Shown one piece after another: positions 1-11,354 of a stretch of 64,000 bases of DNA. The translations under genes and the position numbers were made by a program. This stretch comes from Axinella damicornis (lineage: Eukaryota > Porifera > Demospongiae > Axinellida > Axinellidae). The notes below the pieces were generated by a model. It was not told where the DNA came from. It did not search any database and saw only the letters and a list, made by a program, of their open reading frames with translations. The stretch is from assembly GCA_963931865.1 (NCBI GenBank), contig OZ007512.1, forward strand, positions 9,495,160 to 9,559,159, read 5' to 3'. Position 1 is the stretch's first letter, and every line of letters starts with the position of its first letter.

Positions 1-172
1 CAAAGGAAACTCCAGACTTAAACACAGCTGCGGAAGACCTAAACGAAGCTCTGGAAGATCTGTAAGCAAAGCTGCACCATTTTTCAGAAACTTAGATACA
101 TACGACGTTCAGAAGAAGCCTTCCAGTTTGTGGTGAAGCTGCGCCGGAAAAACATTCTGAATCTCGGCATCA
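1..172. repeat. Partial MITE-like repeat (GGAAG family), cut by window start
   Basis: Rich in GGAAGAC/TCTTCC words and ends in TCTGAATCTCGGCATC. Related sequence recurs at about 5858-6110 and 18593-18840, and the 18593 copy opens with GATGCCGAGATTC, the inverse of this end. That points to a short inverted-repeat element whose other end is outside the window. No coding potential is seen. Confidence 0.5.
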
Positions 173-378
173 AGTTTAACGACGTGTATACCATACAAAA
201 ATGCAGCTTTTATGTAATCAAGTGTACATTACATGTACGTACATAGTATAGGAGTACCTGCATTTGCAATTAATTGTAAGCTGGCTTGAGATGCTTGTGT
301 GCTCATGAAATCTGACATAAACAAGCACTTGCTTACGTAGCTGGTGAGTTGTGCTGTTACTGCTACTGTACAACTTAG

Positions 379-1252
379 TACCAGAATGGTGAAGGGACAT
401 TCCCCTATAGTGATTGGCAACTCATTGACTCTCTATCCCAATGGATTACAGATAACAACCTTCAGTTTAATGGTGACAAGTGTAAATATATGCTCATTTC
501 CCGGAAGCGCAGTCATATTCATCGGTCGTCACCTATCTTATTGAATGGTACTCCACTGGATAGAGTTGAGGTGTTCAAGTACCTTGGGATCCACATATCT
601 TCTGATCTCTCGTGGTCCCATCACATACAAACGCTCTGTTCTAAAACTAGGAGGATGCTTGGCCTTCTATACAGAAGATTTTATGCTGATGCTGACCCCT
701 TCACACTGAGACAGTACTACCTCTCATTTATCCGGCCGCACTTGGAATATGGTTGTGAGGTCTGGGACCCACACCTAGTGAAGGATATCAATGCATTAGA
801 GGGAGTTCAGAGATTTGCTAGTAGAATTTGCTCAAAGCAGTGGCGCCCCCAAGTTGAGTATCCAGCAATGTTGGAGTCACTCCATATTCCCCCCCTGGGC
901 TCGAGAAGACTCAAAATGAAAGTATGTCTGCTTCACAGAATGATTCATGGGCAGTCCATTTATCATGATCCTCCATTCGACTACAGAACCGCCACTTTTG
1001 CTTCTCGCTCTGTAAATCCATTATCACTTACCAGGCCATTTGCTAAACATAATTATTACCTGTACTCTTATTTCCCTAGCACTATTTCCTTTTGGAATTC
1101 ACTCCCATATCATATTGCTGCACTTCCTTTGAATTCTTTTAAGTCTGCACTAGATAACTATGTCTAAGGATATGTATCATGTATTAGCATAAATTGCTAT
1201 TGTATGTATCCATGCATTTGCAGAATATATTATAGAAAAAAAAGAAAAAAAA
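379..1252 (+). mobile_element. 5'-truncated non-LTR retrotransposon (LINE) with reverse transcriptase C-terminus
   Basis: An open frame from about 379 to 1167 encodes the end of a LINE reverse transcriptase. It contains NNLQFNGDKCKYM (thumb entry), FKYLGIHISSDLSW, and a C-terminal block with YYLSFIRPHLEYGCEVWDP and LEGVQRFASR, typical of CR1/L2/jockey-type elements. The catalytic YxDD and the endonuclease are missing, so this is a dead 5'-truncated copy. The ORF stops at 1167, followed by about 70 bp of 3' UTR and an A-rich tail at 1236-1252. It sits antisense in the intron after kinase exon 1272-1409. The same intron start at about 8470-8524 in the sister kinase lacks the insertion, so the LINE arrived after the kinase duplication. 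The 3' UTR matches that of the element at 15342-16251. Confidence 0.85.
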
Positions 1253-1271
1253 CTCCCTCTGAATCACTCAC

Positions 1272-4200
1272 CATGCCATCAGCAATCATAGCAGGTACCA
1301 TGATAGGAAGCACATCAGAGAATGGTAGTTCTTGAGTTGCCATCTCAAATAATAATGTCCCGAATGAGTAGACATCAGAGGATTTGGAGGCACTTTTCCT
1401 TCGCAGAATCTGAAAAACAAGAGGACAATATTTAATAGTTCTGAAAATAAAATTAATGCACTAAACAGTACATTCTATCGCCCCCTACCTCTGGAGCCAT
1501 CCAGGCACATGTACCAACAGCCGACATCCGCCGTGTGGTGTGTTGCAAAGTCTGAGCAAACCCAAGATCACAGATCTGAGAAACAAAGGTTGATGTGTTT
1601 ACACAGAGACTATTATACTCTAGATGTGCCAATATGGGCTTTTATCGATATTCCGATAATCCGATTATACCAACAGATATCTGCCGATACCGATAACCTA
1701 TCTGATACTGTAGGTTCTCGTGTTTGTCTTATACCCTGTGAAGTCTTTTGGCCACAGCTCACTGCAAATAGCAAAATTTGGATCCTCTGACTAAATAGAA
1801 CTCCTAAATTAGCGACTTCTTCCCTTGACCCATCATCCTATAGTTTGTAACAATCACTGCACTGATAATGCTAGTACGTGGTTATGCAATACGCATGCTC
1901 CATTTATTGGCCGAGTTCTCAAATTTTATCGCCAGGAAGGTGATTATCAGCCCAATACTGATATCCAATTATTGGTACATTACTAATACGTACTCCACAC
2001 AGTTCAGTATTAATCATTACCTTTGCTTTCAGTGCAGATGTGAGGACAACTGAAGGGACAAGAGATACTATCCTCATCATGGACGCCAGAACAACACATA
2101 CCCAACAACAAACAATGTCACATTGCAGTTTGGCAGTGAATATATACACAAACTGGGAACTAGATAAACTATTAGGTGCAACTTTCTTACCATTGCTGGA
2201 TTTCAGATCTCTGTGAACAATATCACGCTGGTGAAGGTAGACCATTCCTGTCAACGAACAAGGCAAAGATATACAATGTATGTTATGCTGAACTGGAGGA
2301 GCCTCAATCAATACGTTAAGATTTTAACGTGTGTCTGTGTGTCTGTGAGTGACGGACGTGGGATGTTCGTGGGGCGGGACTAGACTATAGTGACGCACGA
2401 CCTTCGTACTTTAATTTATTTACTGAACCTCGGACTCCACGAAGAATGTTCGAGAACATTGGGCTGGAACCCAGCTAGCTGGGGCTGCAAGCGGATGCAT
2501 GCAATCAGGAAGCAGCAGTCGAAGCGGACGCAATCGGGGAGCAGCAGCCGAAGCGGACGCGATTGGGAGCAGCAGCTGAAGCGGACGTAAGCGGCGAGCG
2601 TGCAGTCGCAATCGGGGAGTGCAGCTGGAAGCGGACGCAAATGGGGAGCAGCAGTTGAAGCGATGCAATCGGGCTCGGGAGCAGCAGCTGATTCGAAGCG
2701 GACACAAGCGGCGGCGAGCAGCACCTGAAGCGGATGCAATCAGGGGGCAAGCAGACGCAATCGGGGAGCAGCAGCTCTGCACAGAGAGCTGTCCAGCGCC
2801 GGATTACTCACGGTAGGCGAACGAGGGGGAAGTAGCTGAGTGAGCGAAGCGAGCGAAGCTACTTGTACGTATTATGCTGTTATGTGTACTATTCCAGGAA
2901 ATGGGCATCAACTGCCATGCCACGCACTGGAATTCAGAGACAAATTGGTTGTGGCTACATTATTCTAGGAAAATACAACAGCTCTATGTATACATTGTTA
3001 CACATAAAATCTTCAACTTCATTGGTCGGTAGCTATATAGAGGGACATATTTCCCGACAGGTATATACGCCTCAAAACCACCCTCTTGTTAGATACAAGG
3101 GGATAATATATACGTACATACAAAGGAATAATTATGATGTGAGTTTGTTGCCATGGTATTTGAACAGTATAGAGTATGTGATTGGTAGCAAAGGAGCTGG
3201 GTGGGGCCTCGGAACGAGGCTATGGTATTTTGCTACAATGGTCTTACATCCCTATCGGTGACCTGCCATAAGTATACCTTCAGCCACTTGTACTGCCCAG
3301 AGTACTATCTGCGACAGAGGAGGCTGGTTGTGCTGTTCATGAATGTAGTCATAGATGGAGCCATTCTCCGCAAATTCTGTGAAGAAAATTATTGAGGCCA
3401 TGCAGTAATTAAGTTCCCTCAGGCATGAAGTTTATATGAGAGACATTTTCAACAGGAAAAAGCGTGAGTCTCACTTTCAAACGTTATTCATGCAAAGCTG
3501 TCATAATGATTGCTGCCTTCCTTGGGTGCTAGTGTTGTAGAGGAAGAAATCGTTTTTTATTTATTTTCAAGGCAATACAACACAAGATTTTCACCAACCA
3601 GGGTCACAATGCGTATCCATGGGGACACCAACTGCATTCTTGTAGACCCAGAAGTTTTTGGCAATATGGCTTCGAATACATTGGGCTCCGAAACTATGTT
3701 AATCAGACCACACCAACAGTCTGCTACATGAAAAGTAGGATGATCACTGCAATTGCCTGCTACACCTCCTTGGGAACTGGGTAACCCGCCAACCTAGCAC
3801 ACTACGCAATCCTTCTACTCTCAACTTTTGATCACGGGCAGACCTGAAACTGTCATGGTCTCGACCTTAAAACTTATTCAATTGTTAATGTTCCGGACTA
3901 CTGTATACTGTCTGGTATCATGCAACTACTCTAGGGTGGTTTATCTCACATACTTTTCAGTTCAAATCAAGCACGGGATGGTCGAAGTTTGGTAATCATT
4001 GGCGTCGGACAATCAGTAATTCACTCTAGTTCTGAGAAAATTTCCAAATGCCTTCTGTGTGCTGATTGTGCTACAGTGTGATACACCGCAGCAATATCGG
4101 GTGATGCTCCCTATAGTATTCATATGTATCCTGATGTTTGCCAAACCTGTGACAACGAAGTGCACATTGCTCTGTGTAGCTGTCCCGTAGTACTGGATGA

Positions 4201-5702
4201 TGGAGGGATGATCCAGTGAGATGAGGATTCTAACCTGAAGAGATTCAGTGCAGAACCTCATTATACAAGACTAATATTCTGTGCAATAATATTACTATAC
4301 ATACAGATCAGAAGATGTACCAGTGATGGTGCATACGACCTTCATAGCAAATGCTGTTGCCATGACAATGACACTGAGTACCGTATTTCCGCAATCAAAT
4401 GACGCGGCTACTATTTATTTCATCTTGCGATTTCTGTGGCTACTAATCGAGGGCAGCCACTAATCAAAGGCGCGTTTCTTAAACTCAGCATGAACAAGGA
4501 AGAATTGGAGTACCGTGTATGCACAAAGAAGCTAGCTTTAAGTTTTGTTTCAGGTCTGTGTTGTACCATCATAATCATCCCGACAAAACAGTAGGAAACT
4601 GCCAATGCCATTACTGTCGCGAAAGATTTCGCCGGTCACATGTCGCTCACCCCTTGTGCCTCGACCTCAGGAAAGCCAACTGTTCTCAGACAGCTCTCAG
4701 GGAAGATGACCAACAATCCATTCTCCTTTCTTCATGCTCACAGCAAAACAGTCACGGTCCTCGAGGGCTAGACAAAGCGCTTCGATCGATCGCCGGCCAT
4801 TCCGAAAACTAGCCATGGCTACTAAACAAGGGTGGCGTTTATTTCGTTCAGCCCTTCTGGAGGTGCGGCTATAATTCGAGGGTGGCCACTAATCAAGGGC
4901 AGCGTTTGATCGCGGAAATACAGGTACGTATTTATGTACAGGCTGTGTTAATAACACACTGCATACATATTGAGTATGTCAGGCTCTGTGTTAAAACAGT
5001 GTAGCTAGTCTCTCTATACAGTAAGCCGTGGACAGTGGTAGTGCTGTCACCATACAACCAAAAAAGCTGAATTTCCTGGGAACCATTACTCCTGCTACGT
5101 ACGTAATAGTCTGAAATTAACATCAGTGAGCCAATTTCAAAATCACATGACAGGAGAAACTAGCAGCTGTAGACACAGACTGGACGGCCACATCCAAGTT
5201 GCTCTGTGATCACACCGTCCAAATGCCGTTCGAGTCTGCTGTGGGACCACTTCACTTTTGAGTATTACGCCATTTCCTGAGTGGACCATGACTATGGGCA
5301 CTCCCCTACGCAGGAGAATCACTCAAAAAGCCGAATACAAAAATTCAAATAGTCCCACCATGGATGCGGAAGGTGTAGATACAGAGAAGCTCTGATGGTT
5401 ACGGTGCCCATCCTGTCAGTATCTTCAGGGGGATGGTTTCGCCTGTGCATGCTATGACTCCTTGCACTCGCCATCTACGTACGTAGGTTATTTGTAGCAG
5501 TAATTCCCGACAAGGGGAGACACATATCGCCATCTTACCTCTCTTTTCTCCAATACCATCATCATCTTGATGGCCACAGTCTTGTTCTTTGAAATCCATC
5601 GTCCCTTTGACACTGTTCCAAATCCACCACTTCCCACCTTCTCCATGAACTCCAGGTCAGAGTACTCAATGTCAATTGGACTGAACGTCTTCAAGCTGCC
5701 CC
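1272..5702 (-). CDS. Second (downstream) TKL/ZAK-like protein kinase domain, seven exons, 3' end outside window
   Basis: Seven exons on the minus strand: 5539-5702, 4147-4234, 3278-3376, 2191-2247, 2021-2049, 1489-1575 and 1272-1409. All have GT..AG borders and joining phases. They encode a glycine loop (VGSGGFGTVSKGRW), the VAIK lysine, the alpha-C stretch (REVRILISLDHPSIIQYYG), a hinge (VVTEFAENGSIYDY), the catalytic loop HRDLKSSN, a metal-binding DLG in place of DFG, and GTCAWMAPE, then KSSDVYSFGTLLFEMAT. Residues needed for catalysis are present. The pattern resembles MLK-family kinases such as ZAK (MAP3K20); the specific orthology is not proven. The last kinase exons (CW..RP region) are not found before base 1. 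The first exon accepts at phase 1, which fits splicing from exon 6219-6264 of the upstream kinase cassette or directly from the mini-exon array. Introns hold a LINE, a MITE and a GCAGCAG repeat element. Confidence 0.85.
2308..2866. repeat. Dispersed element with internal GCAGCAG-type minisatellite, copy 1
   Basis: Begins near TCAATACGTTAAGATTTTAA, followed by a GTGTCTGTGAGTGACGG block. The body consists of degenerate units of about 18-25 bp built on GAAGCGGACGCAATCGGGG and AGCAGCAG. It ends in CTCTGCACAGAGAGCTGTCC and GAAGTAGCTGAGTGAG...GAAGCTACTTG. The same start, body and end occur at 10923-11353, and the body and end at 20874-21200. It lies in the intron between kinase exons 3278-3376 and 2191-2247. 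Long open frames across it are artefacts of the repeat. Confidence 0.7.
4379..4925. mobile_element. MITE with CCGTATTTCCGC inverted ends
   Basis: The left end TACCGTATTTCCGCAATCAA and the right end TTTGATCGCGGAAATACAGG are inverted copies. Inside are mirrored GGCTACTAATCGAGGGCAGCC and GGTGGCCACTAATCAAGGGC words. No transposase is seen; the 97-codon plus frame inside resembles nothing known. It lies in the intron between kinase exons 5539-5702 and 4147-4234. Confidence 0.6.
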
Positions 5703-5857
5703 CTGTAATATCGGACACAAGTGGTGCACTTTCACTTCGGACATTAATTGTAGATCGCACAGTGTCTCACGTCATTTTTACCACAAGATCCTCTCTGAGG
5801 TGCTGATATTCAATGTCTAGGTGTTTAAGTTGCAAATGTAATGCGTCTTTAATAATT

Positions 5858-6110
5858 GATGCTGAGATTCTTTTCCGAAGTGTTTGTGGTGCAGTTTCAC
5901 CGCAAATCGGAAGGCTTCTTCCAAGCTTCTTCCAAGCTTCTTCCAAGAATCGGACGGTTTCTTCCGAACATAATGCAGAAGACTTCTTCGGAAGAGTGCT
6001 ACATAGCTTTGTATGTACGTACCTACGTTTCTGAAAAAATGGTGCAGTGTCGCTTATGGGTCTTCCAGAGCTTCATTTATGCCTACTGTAGTTGCTCTTC
6101 CAGAGCAGCA
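5858..6110. repeat. MITE-like GGAAG-family repeat
   Basis: Opens GATGCTGAGATTCTTTTCCG, contains three tandem CTTCCAAG words and TCTTCCGAACATAATGCAGAAG, and is related in inverse orientation to 1-172 and to 18593-18840. It occupies most of the 500-bp interval between the two kinase cassettes. Confidence 0.5.
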
Positions 6111-6218
6111 TTTGTCGTGTAAATCCTGTGCTGTGACGGAAGGGGTTCCGCAATGCATGCCATTAATTTTTAAACACACATACTGTACAAGGGGAGGAGC
6201 TACCTACTACACACTCAC

Positions 6219-9200
6219 AGTCTCCACTCAGGGCCTTCATGATCTCTGGAAAACGTGGCCTAGCCTGTGTTGCACAAAGACATCAATCAATCACATTTCA
6301 CGTACGTACTGATGAAATTATCAACAAAAGCTGTACGTGTGTAGATTAGTACCTACAGGATTGTGATCAGTATGGTCACATGCACACTCAATCTAATCTT
6401 ACGGTAATTGTAATACGCAGACCGTAAAACAGTAGCTAAGGGGTACGTATGTACTCAGTACTATACATTGAGAAATAATAATGCCCCTATACGTAATAAA
6501 GCCACGCCAGTATGTAAGTTTTATGACCATACGTAAATACCAGTTTGCAGTACATTATGTTTTTAATGCACGAGGGAAATCTAGTTAACGGTCAAGGGCG
6601 AGATAATGCACGAGCCGAAGGTGAGTGCATTATCCACCCGAGACCGTTAACTAGATTGCCTGAGAGGGGCGGCGGCACGCGTATTTACAAATGGGGGGGG
6701 GGGGGGGCAAGATATATTACACACTGCCGGAGACAGTGCATAGAGGCACCTAGTGCTGATCAGTCCCCGCGAAGCGCGGAACAAATTTTTCGCCTTCATT
6801 TTCAGCTATCAGGATGGGCTCTCGTGGCACCTTCGTGCTTTTGCACTGCAAGTTCCAGATGTACGAGGATTGCAGGTCCCGGGGCCGCCGTGCTTCTTCC
6901 TTGCTCAAATTTAGCTCACGAACGTAATACGTATGTACACGGGTATACTAGATTGTGGTCTCGTTCCCAAGTCGTTCGGTTATAGCTAGCCAGCCGCTGG
7001 CTACGTCGATAGCTGGACTTGCGCCAGATCAGCAACTCGATTCGCGTACATCGTACGTACACAAGGTTAGCCGAGTCAGCCTAGTACTAAGTATAGGGCA
7101 GCCGTTGGCTGTTTAATAGTAGCTAGCTGCTAGGAGTTGGGGGGGGGGGGGGGGGGGGGGGGGGGGCTTGCCCCCTTGTGCCGCCACCCCTGCCTGAGTG
7201 CACTAAACCCCGTAATGCACTGCAAACTGGTATCTAAACTACTTAGTGCAACTCACTGACCCGAAACAGCCATTGGTACTTGCTTTATCCAGATAATGCA
7301 CACTAAAGTGCGCATTAAGCGATTTAATGCTCAGTCATGTAATCGATTCTGAGGCATCTAATTCATTGAGGGTCACGTGAGCAGCACTAATGACAGATAC
7401 AGCCACAATGTACCTTTGGATCGTGTTCCCAGCAGCACTTAATCAGGTTGGCTAAACGTGGATCACATGTCTCAGGAATGGTTGGGCGCTGTGTAGTGAT
7501 AAGGTGACAGAAAATCATCACATTCCAGCCACATTGAATTAGTGGTACAGCTTTATTACACTACACTACTGGTAGGGAATTAATTTGGACCAAAAATTGA
7601 AAAATTCCTGAGCACAGTGGGGGACATGGAGAGATTCTGACTGCACCATTATCATTCTAATTTTTGACTGACACAAACGTATAATAATTGTGCTGAAACT
7701 CATCTTTGTGGTGGAGTTATGACCCTAACCCTAATCCTAACCCTAACTTTTGGCCTCCTTGTGTGGGTGGATTTTTTTTTTTCGTTCCGGATCCGCTGGG
7801 AATGAGACAGCCACGTAGAATGTAGCTACATGTGCGCACTAACTGAGACGATCCGAGCTTACCTTGGAGCTGTAAGTACGTGCTGGTGGATGCAATCAGA
7901 GTCTGCTCGGGGTGAAAGTAATACCGGAGTACCATTCTGAAGGGTCAGCTTGCCTTGCCGGTGAGATGCACCGGCTACCAGGCCAGGAGTGCGGTGACTA
8001 TTTACGTCCCATTTACGAATGCCCTACAACGGTTCTGACTATACCATCCGCGATGATCGTGATCGCTACCATGTACTGACCAAACGTAGGATTTTGGTGT
8101 TGAAACTCACCTTGTTGGTGGTGGAGATATGAGCGCTTTTGTCTCGCCGTTGGCCGCCATTGCTCGAGCGCTCCATGTGTGATAATTGGAACGAACTGTC
8201 ACACTTCGCTTGTGCTACCGTTTAACCGCGGCTACCAGGAGTGCGGTCGCCCCTCGGTAACACTCAGACTTTAAATCGTATGAGTGTGAGTAACGGATGT
8301 GGGGGACTAGAGACACCTGCATGACCTTTGTACTTTACTACACCCTTCGAACTTCAAGAAAGTTGAGCACAATTATAACGGAACGGCATGTCTATAGTTT
8401 GAAAGCGCACACAGTCCAGTTGAATAGCAAACAGGGCATTGCTAACGCCTAAGTTAGTATACATCCGCACCAGAATGGTGTAGGGGCATTCTCTAAAGTG
8501 ACTGGTACCATCTTAATCACCCACCTTGCCTTCCATTGTCATAGACGGTACCAGGAGAGGAAGAACATCAGGGAAGGGTAGCTGTTGGGTTGCTATCTCA
8601 AATAAGAGTACTCCGTACGAGTAGACATCACAGAATTTGGAGACTTTCTCTCTTCGTAGCATCTGAGAATTAAAAGGAAGATAATCTCTGAATACACCTT
8701 GTAGGTAGGAAACGTGCAGTTAATGCAGTAAACGACAGATAATTCAGAAGGAACTGCCTTGCAGCAGTGTTCACCGTCTCCTACCTCTGGAGCCATCCAG
8801 GCATATGTACCTACGGCCGTGGTCTGCCGTGCGGTGTGGTCCAAACTCCGGGCAGAGCCAAGATCACAGATCTGAGACAGAAAGGTTGGTTTGTTTACTC
8901 ACGACTAGATTATACTGCCCACGGTTCAGGCTAGAGTCAAGTGTTGCAGTTTGCTAGCCTCGTTCATAGGCCTCCGCCTAGATTTTATCTCTCAGCCTTT
9001 TCTCCACGGCTGCAAGAACAAAATCTGGGCGGAGGTCTCCGGATGAGGCTAGCATAGGTACCTTTGCTTTCAGTGCAGATGTGAGGACAACTGCAGGGGC
9101 AAACAGATATACAATCTTCATCACGGCTACCAGAGTATTGAGCAGCATATACCCGACAATGACTACAGTGCACAACGTTACAGTTTGCAGGTTTGAAGTT

Positions 9201-10633
9201 AGACACTTGTTTAAGAATGCACACAATCTGTATATTTCATCACCTGAACAAGAAATGAAACTTTCTTACCGTTGCTGGACTTCAGATCTCTGTGAATAAT
9301 GTCCCGCTGGTGGAGGTACACCATTCCTGAGAATGTACAAAGAAAAGCCTACATAAAACATATAGGCGAGACACCACATAATGTGAATGAGCTGTCTTCC
9401 ATGTGAAATCATCTGCACATGCTCGGGGGATGTCATATCGATGTTACGTAATGGCTGCATGCATTACAGGTACTGCTTGTAATGTGTGCTTAGAGACAGA
9501 GGTATTATTTGACACAGTTGGGCTAAATGAGTTAACCAGTTAGCTTACGTAAGCAAACACCATTCCTTTGCAAATTAGCTACTCTGCTGTACACTTGTAA
9601 AATTGCCACGGCAACAAAGTCCATATGTCTGGGTTCCTGCAGTTGCATCAGTTGCATGGCTTTGACCTGTCATAATACCTTCAGCTACTTGTGCTGCCCA
9701 GAGTAACATCTGCGACAGAGGAGGCTGCTTCTGCTCTTTGTGAACGTAGTCATAGACGGAACCGCTTTCAGCAAATTCTGTGAAGAAAATAATTATATGA
9801 GCCATAATGCAGTTAGTTCCTATAGTCGCGGTCCCTAGACAGCCCCTCCTGACACAATTCCTACATGCCATTCCGGGAGTTCGAACTATATTGTTCATTG
9901 TTCATAATTTACCCTACCAGGAATGTAACAGAGTTTGTGTGCGAGTTTGTGGGATTGGATCAGTTTTACACTATCTATGGCACTCATACGTAGCAAGATG
10001 TTTGTCTAACCTGTGACAACGAAGTGCACATTGCTCTGCGAGGCTGTCCCATAGTACCGGATGATGGAGGGATGATCCAGTGAGCTGAGGATTCTAACCT
10101 GAACAGATTTGGGGCAAGACGCATATACATTCTGGGTTAGCAAGACAGCATTAAATTGTAGCTAACACTCCATATAATTCTGGAAGTGAAGAAGTCATGG
10201 GACCATTGAGGAACATAATGCTGAGAATTCCTAGACAGCTTAATGGGGGACTGATCCTGGCTGGTCAGGGCGATCTTGAACAAGTTGTAGTCTCCAATAT
10301 AGTCTCTCTTGGTCACTGGGTATAGTCAAACACTTCAAGTGGACACTAAATATAACCTAAAGGGCAAAGGTACGTTTAGACCAAATCACAGAGGTCACAT
10401 GCCCTATAGTATAGAGATCGCTGCCTTGAACCTTGAACCCAGTCCCCCAGCTGTTCAGCTATAGCTTACCTCTCTTTCGTCCAACTCTACTATGGTCTTG
10501 ATGGCCACAGTCTTGTTCTTTGAAATCCATCGTCCCTTTGATACTGTTCCAAACCCGCCACTTCCCACCTTCTCCTTGATCTCCAGGTCAGAGTACTCGA
10601 TGTCAACCAGGCTTAACTTGCTCAAGCTGCTCT
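6219..10633 (-). CDS. First (upstream) TKL/ZAK-like protein kinase domain, nine exons
   Basis: Minus-strand exons: 10470-10633, 10011-10098, 9679-9777, 9270-9326, 9062-9090, 8785-8871, 8525-8662, 7414-7488 and 6219-6264. The first seven have exactly the lengths of the downstream cassette (164, 88, 99, 57, 29, 87, 138). Visible motifs are VGSGGFGTVSKGRW, VAIK, REVRILSSLDHPSIIRYYG, EFAESGSVYDYV, HRDLKSSN, DLG instead of DFG, and GTYAWMAPE. These are followed by CDVYSYGVLLFEIAT, RPTIPETCDPRL, LIKCCWEHDPK and ARPRFPEIMKAL, so the kinase fold is complete. The family look is MLK/ZAK (TKL group), Ser/Thr kinases that act in stress MAPK signalling; the substrate here is unknown. Exon 1 starts with two bases completing a codon, exactly the phase left by mini-exon 12018-12101. 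The last exon can use a GTGAGT donor (phase 1, matching 5702) or read on to a TAA at 6163-6165. Confidence 0.87.
6545..7190. repeat. Composite repeat with two poly-G tracts (copy 1)
   Basis: 6578-6655 is a hairpin-like pair (AATCTAGTTAACGGTC ... GACCGTTAACTAGATT). From GGGGCGGCGGCACG (about 6667) the sequence matches 54684-55075: CACTGCCGGAGACAGTGCATAGA, CAGTCCCCGCGAAGCGCGGA, CAGGATGGGCTCTCGTGGC and AGGTTAGCCGAGTCAGCC. G runs lie at 6693-6707 (15) and 7139-7166 (28). It lies in the intron between kinase exons 7414-7488 and 6219-6264. No coding potential is recognised. Confidence 0.7.
7719..7747. repeat. Interstitial telomere-like (CCCTAA)n tract
   Basis: Four consecutive CCCTAA-type units, one being TCCTAA, read on the plus strand; the reverse is the animal telomere repeat TTAGGG. 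It is surrounded by unique and SINE-like DNA, so it is interstitial rather than a chromosome end. Confidence 0.75.
7980..8270 (-). repeat. SINE-like repeat copy (GGTAGCAC / CTACCAGGAGTGCGGT family)
   Basis: Shares TGATCGTGATCGCTACCATG, GAAACTCACCTTG, TGGTGGAGATATGAGCGC, TTAATTGGAACGAACTG-type and CTACCAGGAGTGCGGT blocks with 13745-14050, 36250-36690 and 58560-59150. On the minus strand the GGTTAAACGGTAGCACAAGC segment looks like a tRNA A-box, and the TTCGTTCCAATTA segment like a weak B-box. A tRNA-derived SINE is an inference. Confidence 0.5.
8953..9053. mobile_element. Foldback MITE (GCTAGCCTCGTT...) next to a splice donor
   Basis: The arms GCTAGCCTCGTTCATAGGCC..CCGCC and GGCGGAGGTCTCCGGATGAGGCTAGC are inverted. 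Its end lies 8 bases from the donor of the 29-nt kinase exon 9062-9090. It is one of many copies of the same palindrome family in the window (14517, 20723, 29923, 39357, 53628). Confidence 0.65.
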
Positions 10634-10922
10634 CTGTAAAATCAGACACACACAAGACCAAGTGTCATACAGAATACTTTGGGGGAACAACTTATACACA
10701 GGTTCTGTATACGTAACTGCTGTTTCTTCATACTGCATTAGGACTGCCATAGCCAGTCTTTAGAGCACTGCTGTTTTAAGTCTACACAGGAGTGGCGGCA
10801 GGGATTCACACAAGCAACTACCAAATCATAACTGTAGAGACACATACTGGCAGACTATACACTGATCATTGTTTTACTTCATTAGCTTTCACTGTACACT
10901 ATAATACTACACACACACACTA

Positions 10923-11353
10923 TCAATACATTAAGATTTTAACGTGTGTCTCTGTGTGTGTGTGTCTGTGAGTGACGGAAGTGGGATGTTCGTGGGGTGG
11001 GACTAGACTAGTGACGCTCGGGGAGCAGCAGCCGAAGCGGATGCGATCGGGAGCAGCAGCTGAAGCGGACTCGGGACGCAAGTGGCAAGCATCATGCAGC
11101 AGCAGCTGAAGCAGGCGCAATCGGGGAGCAGCAGCTACAAGCGGACACAAACCGGAAGCAGCAGATGAAGCGGATGCAATCGGGCCAGGGAGCAGCAGCT
11201 GATACGAAGCGGACGCAAGCGGCGAGCAGCAGCTGAAGCGGACGCAATGGGGAGCAGCAGCTCTGCACAGACAGCTGTCCGGCACTGGATTACTCACAGT
11301 AGGCGAATGAGGGGGAAGTAGCTGAGCGACCGAAGCGAGTGAAGCAACTTGTA
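10923..11353. repeat. GCAGCAG-type minisatellite element, copy 2
   Basis: Starts TCAATACATTAAGATTTTAA and passes through GTGTGTCTGTGAGTGACGGA. It then carries degenerate AGCAGCAGCTGAAGCGGACGC units, the CTCTGCACAGACAGCTGTCC block and a GAAGCAACTTG end, parallel to 2308-2866. It lies in the intron between mini-exon 12018-12101 and kinase exon 10470-10633. Confidence 0.7.
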
Positions 11354-11354
11354 A

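Noticed and set aside
2416..2782. Ser/Ala/Cys-rich frames on both strands across the GCAGCAG element
   Set aside because: Frames on several registers are equally open because the sequence is a short tandem repeat. The element recurs elsewhere with different unit numbers.
5567..5806. Plus-strand frame opposite kinase exon 5539-5702
   Set aside because: It is the antisense shadow of the glycine-loop exon. A similar shadow opposes exon 10470-10633.
1272..10633. Naming the kinases MAP3K20 (ZAK) outright
   Set aside because: Motifs are ZAK/MLK-like, but the Death domains and the absence of a visible leucine zipper or SAM domain argue against simple orthology.
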